Shown here: one piece after another, positions 5,027 to 6,047 of the stretch
How positions within the stretch are numbered: position 1 is the stretch's first letter
Layout: every line of letters starts with the position of its first letter
Assembly (NCBI GenBank): GCA_023404805.1
Contig: JAEYAL010000193.1
Span: 1-6,047 of the forward strand
DNA: 6,047 bases
Source of the DNA: Actinomycetes bacterium
GTDB taxonomy: Bacteria > Actinomycetota > Thermoleophilia > Solirubrobacterales > Solirubrobacteraceae
Direction of reading: 5' to 3'
Program-made: the position numbers and the translations under genes
The notes under the pieces: generated by a model
The model's database searches: none
What the model was told of the DNA's origin: nothing
Seen by the model: the letters and a program-made list of their open reading frames with translations, nothing else

Positions 5027-5778
5027 CCGCGCCAGACGACCCCGGCCTGGCGGCCGGTCTTGCCGCCGCTGGCGCGGTGGCTGAAGTAGCGCGGGTCGCA
5101 GATCGTGCACCGGTCGGCGAGCACGACCTCCCCCACGCCCGCGGCCTTCAGCGCCGCCTCCGCCATCAGGGGGAGGTCGATCGTGCCGTTCTGCGCACGG
5201 CCCTGCGGCCAGCCGGCGAACGACGTGTGGACCTCCTCGCCGACCTCGTAGCAGCACGGCCCGGCGCACGGGCCGACGAATGCGGCCACGTCCGACAGGT
5301 CGGTCGCGCCGGGCAGCGTGAGGAGGTCGTCGGTCGCTTGGGCGACGATGCCGCCGGCGAGCCCCCGCCACCCGGCGTGTGCGGCGCCGACCGCCCACGG
5401 CGCGAGGAGCAGGACGGGGACGCAGTCGGCGGTCAGGACGCCGAGGGCGATGTCCGTGCGGTTGGTGACGTGCCCGTCGACGCCTTCGATGTCGGGGTCG
5501 CCGAGCCCCTCGAGGTGCACCGCGACCGCGGTCTCGTGGACTTGCTTCCCGAGCACGAGGCGGCGCGCCGCTCCGCCGCCGTCCTCGGTGCGCGCTTCGA
5601 CGCGGCGGCGGTTCTCGGCGATCGCCTGCGGATCGTCGGACGTCCACGGGCCGAGGTTGAGCGAGTCGTATGGCGCCGCGCTCACGCCGCCGGCGCGCGC
5701 GGTGAAGCACGCGTGCGCGCCGTGGGCAGTGGCGACGAGGAAGTCGCGGTCGTCGGTGAGCTGGGTGGCCTGGGTCAC
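5023..5778 (-). CDS. pgeF: peptidoglycan editing factor PgeF (YfiH/YlmD, multicopper-oxidase-like fold)
   Basis: A 251-residue protein of the DUF152/LACC1 family. E. coli YfiH removes UDP-MurNAc-L-Ser so that serine does not replace alanine in peptidoglycan; relatives show purine nucleoside phosphorylase and adenosine deaminase activities. The sequence shows CFTARAGGVS (24-33), PYDSLNLG (36-43), DDPQAIAENRRRV (48-60), KQVH (78-81), GVLTADCVPVLL (113-124), GAAHAGWRGLAGGI (131-144), VGPCAGPCCYEVG (168-180) and CTICDPRYFSHR (224-235). The three family metal/catalytic residues are present as His81, Cys119 and His134. The usual QVHG reads QVHE, a small deviation beside the active site. The start is GTG at 5778, 11 nt after the upstream stop, without a strong ribosome-binding site. 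It overlaps yggS by 4 bp, the classic ylmD-ylmE pair that normally follows ftsZ. Confidence 0.94.
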   Translation of the reverse strand: MTQATQLTDDRDFLVATAHGAHACFTARAGGVSAAPYDSLNLGPWTSDDPQAIAENRRRVEARTEDGGGAARRLVLGKQVHETAVAVHLEGLGDPDIEGVDGHVTNRTDIALGVLTADCVPVLLLAPWAVGAAHAGWRGLAGGIVAQATDDLLTLPGATDLSDVAAFVGPCAGPCCYEVGEEVHTSFAGWPQGRAQNGTIDLPLMAEAALKAAGVGEVVLADRCTICDPRYFSHRASGGKTGRQAGVVWRG

Positions 5779-5789
5779 GGGCTGTGGTT

Positions 5790-6047
5790 CTAGCAGGCCG
5801 CCTCGAGCGCCACGCGCAGCTGCGCCTCGCGCTCCCCGGGGCCGACCACGCCGTCGAGGACCGCGTCGCGCGCTGCGGCGAGGCCCTCACCGAGTGCCGG
5901 ACCGGGCGCGACGCCTGCCGCGAGGAGGTCGTCGCCGGTGATCACAGGGCGGACGCCGCGCAGCTCGGTCAGCCAGCGCTCGGCAGCGGCGCCGTCGGGT
6001 GCTGCGGCGACCGCGGCCAGCGGCAGTCCGTCGAACCGCGCATGCAG
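5790..6047 (-). CDS. cca: C-terminal end of a probable CCA tRNA nucleotidyltransferase
   Basis: An open frame enters from the right edge and ends at TAG (5790-5792), leaving 85 C-terminal residues. The telling part is VITGDDLLAAGVAPGPALGE (visible residues 35-54), followed by an Ala-rich helix and GEREAQLRVAL (71-81). This matches the C-terminal body/tail signature of class II CCA-adding enzymes and related poly(A) polymerases (IxGxDLxxxGxxPGPxxGxxL, then a helix and a short acidic end). These enzymes add or repair the CCA terminus of tRNAs. The nucleotidyltransferase head and any HD domain lie outside the window, so neither catalytic residues nor subclass can be checked. The stop is 11 nt before the pgeF GTG, so the two are probably co-transcribed. 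An alternative is another protein with the same helical C-terminal domain. Confidence 0.6.
   Translation of the reverse strand: MHARFDGLPLAAVAAAPDGAAAERWLTELRGVRPVITGDDLLAAGVAPGPALGEGLAAARDAVLDGVVGPGEREAQLRVALEAAC

Noticed and set aside
3575..5089. A 504-codon open frame on the plus strand opposite sepF and yggS
   Set aside because: It is the antisense shadow of conserved genes and lacks any family motif; codon bias of the minus-strand genes explains the absence of stops.
5027..5890. In-frame extension of yggS upstream through pgeF, as if a fusion protein
   Set aside because: The extra 288 residues are almost only Arg, Ala, Pro and Gly and run out of frame through the clearly real pgeF. The ATG at 5026 starts just where YggS homology is expected.
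1..6047. Search for mobile elements, CRISPR arrays, tRNA/rRNA genes, attachment sites or a novel defence-type system
   Set aside because: Nearly all the sequence is accounted for by conserved housekeeping genes with normal spacing. No terminal inverted repeats, spaced repeats, cloverleaf pattern or unfamiliar gene cassette was seen.

Overview
The window is a GC-rich (about 70% by eye), densely packed core-genome segment with all nine genes on the minus strand. Gene content and protein style (SepF, Ala-rich proteins, GTG starts, 4-bp start/stop overlaps, a RpsB with a long Ala/Glu/Lys/Pro tail) suggest a high-GC actinobacterium. The Solirubrobacterales/Thermoleophilia are a plausible home, but this is inference and no marker here proves it.

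Layout in the direction of transcription, from right to left: the last 85 codons of a probable CCA tRNA nucleotidyltransferase (5790-6047); pgeF/ylmD (5023-5778); yggS/ylmE (4292-5026, overlapping pgeF by 4 bp); a 114-bp gap with a strong hairpin; sepF/ylmF (3638-4177); a 34-bp gap filled by a perfect 9-bp hairpin; proC (2851-3603); yggT/ylmG (2549-2854, 4-bp overlap); lspA (2020-2529); an RluA/RluD-family pseudouridine synthase (1100-2023, 4-bp overlap); a 199-bp leader; and rpsB (ribosomal protein S2), whose 3' end lies beyond the left edge. No gap without a gene exceeds 200 bp.

Functionally this is the tail of the Gram-positive division and cell-wall (dcw) neighbourhood, ylmD-ylmE-sepF-ylmG, with proC placed between sepF and yggT and with lspA and rluD following directly. 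The genes supply peptidoglycan-precursor quality control (PgeF), PLP homeostasis (YggS), Z-ring membrane anchoring (SepF), proline synthesis (ProC), a small division- or membrane-associated protein (YggT), lipoprotein maturation (LspA), 23S rRNA modification (RluD-like) and the small ribosomal subunit (S2). Neither ftsZ before pgeF nor divIVA/wag31 after yggT is present in the window. Close spacing and overlapping starts suggest one or two polycistronic units with translational coupling. The two gaps flanking sepF carry hairpins that could tune expression inside the run, and rpsB probably has its own promoter.

I see no mobile element, CRISPR array, RNA gene, prophage or toxin-antitoxin module, and no sign of recent transfer. 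The most interesting items are the hairpin that buries the apparent proC ribosome-binding site, the second hairpin behind yggS, the altered dcw-tail gene order, and the long low-complexity RpsB extension.
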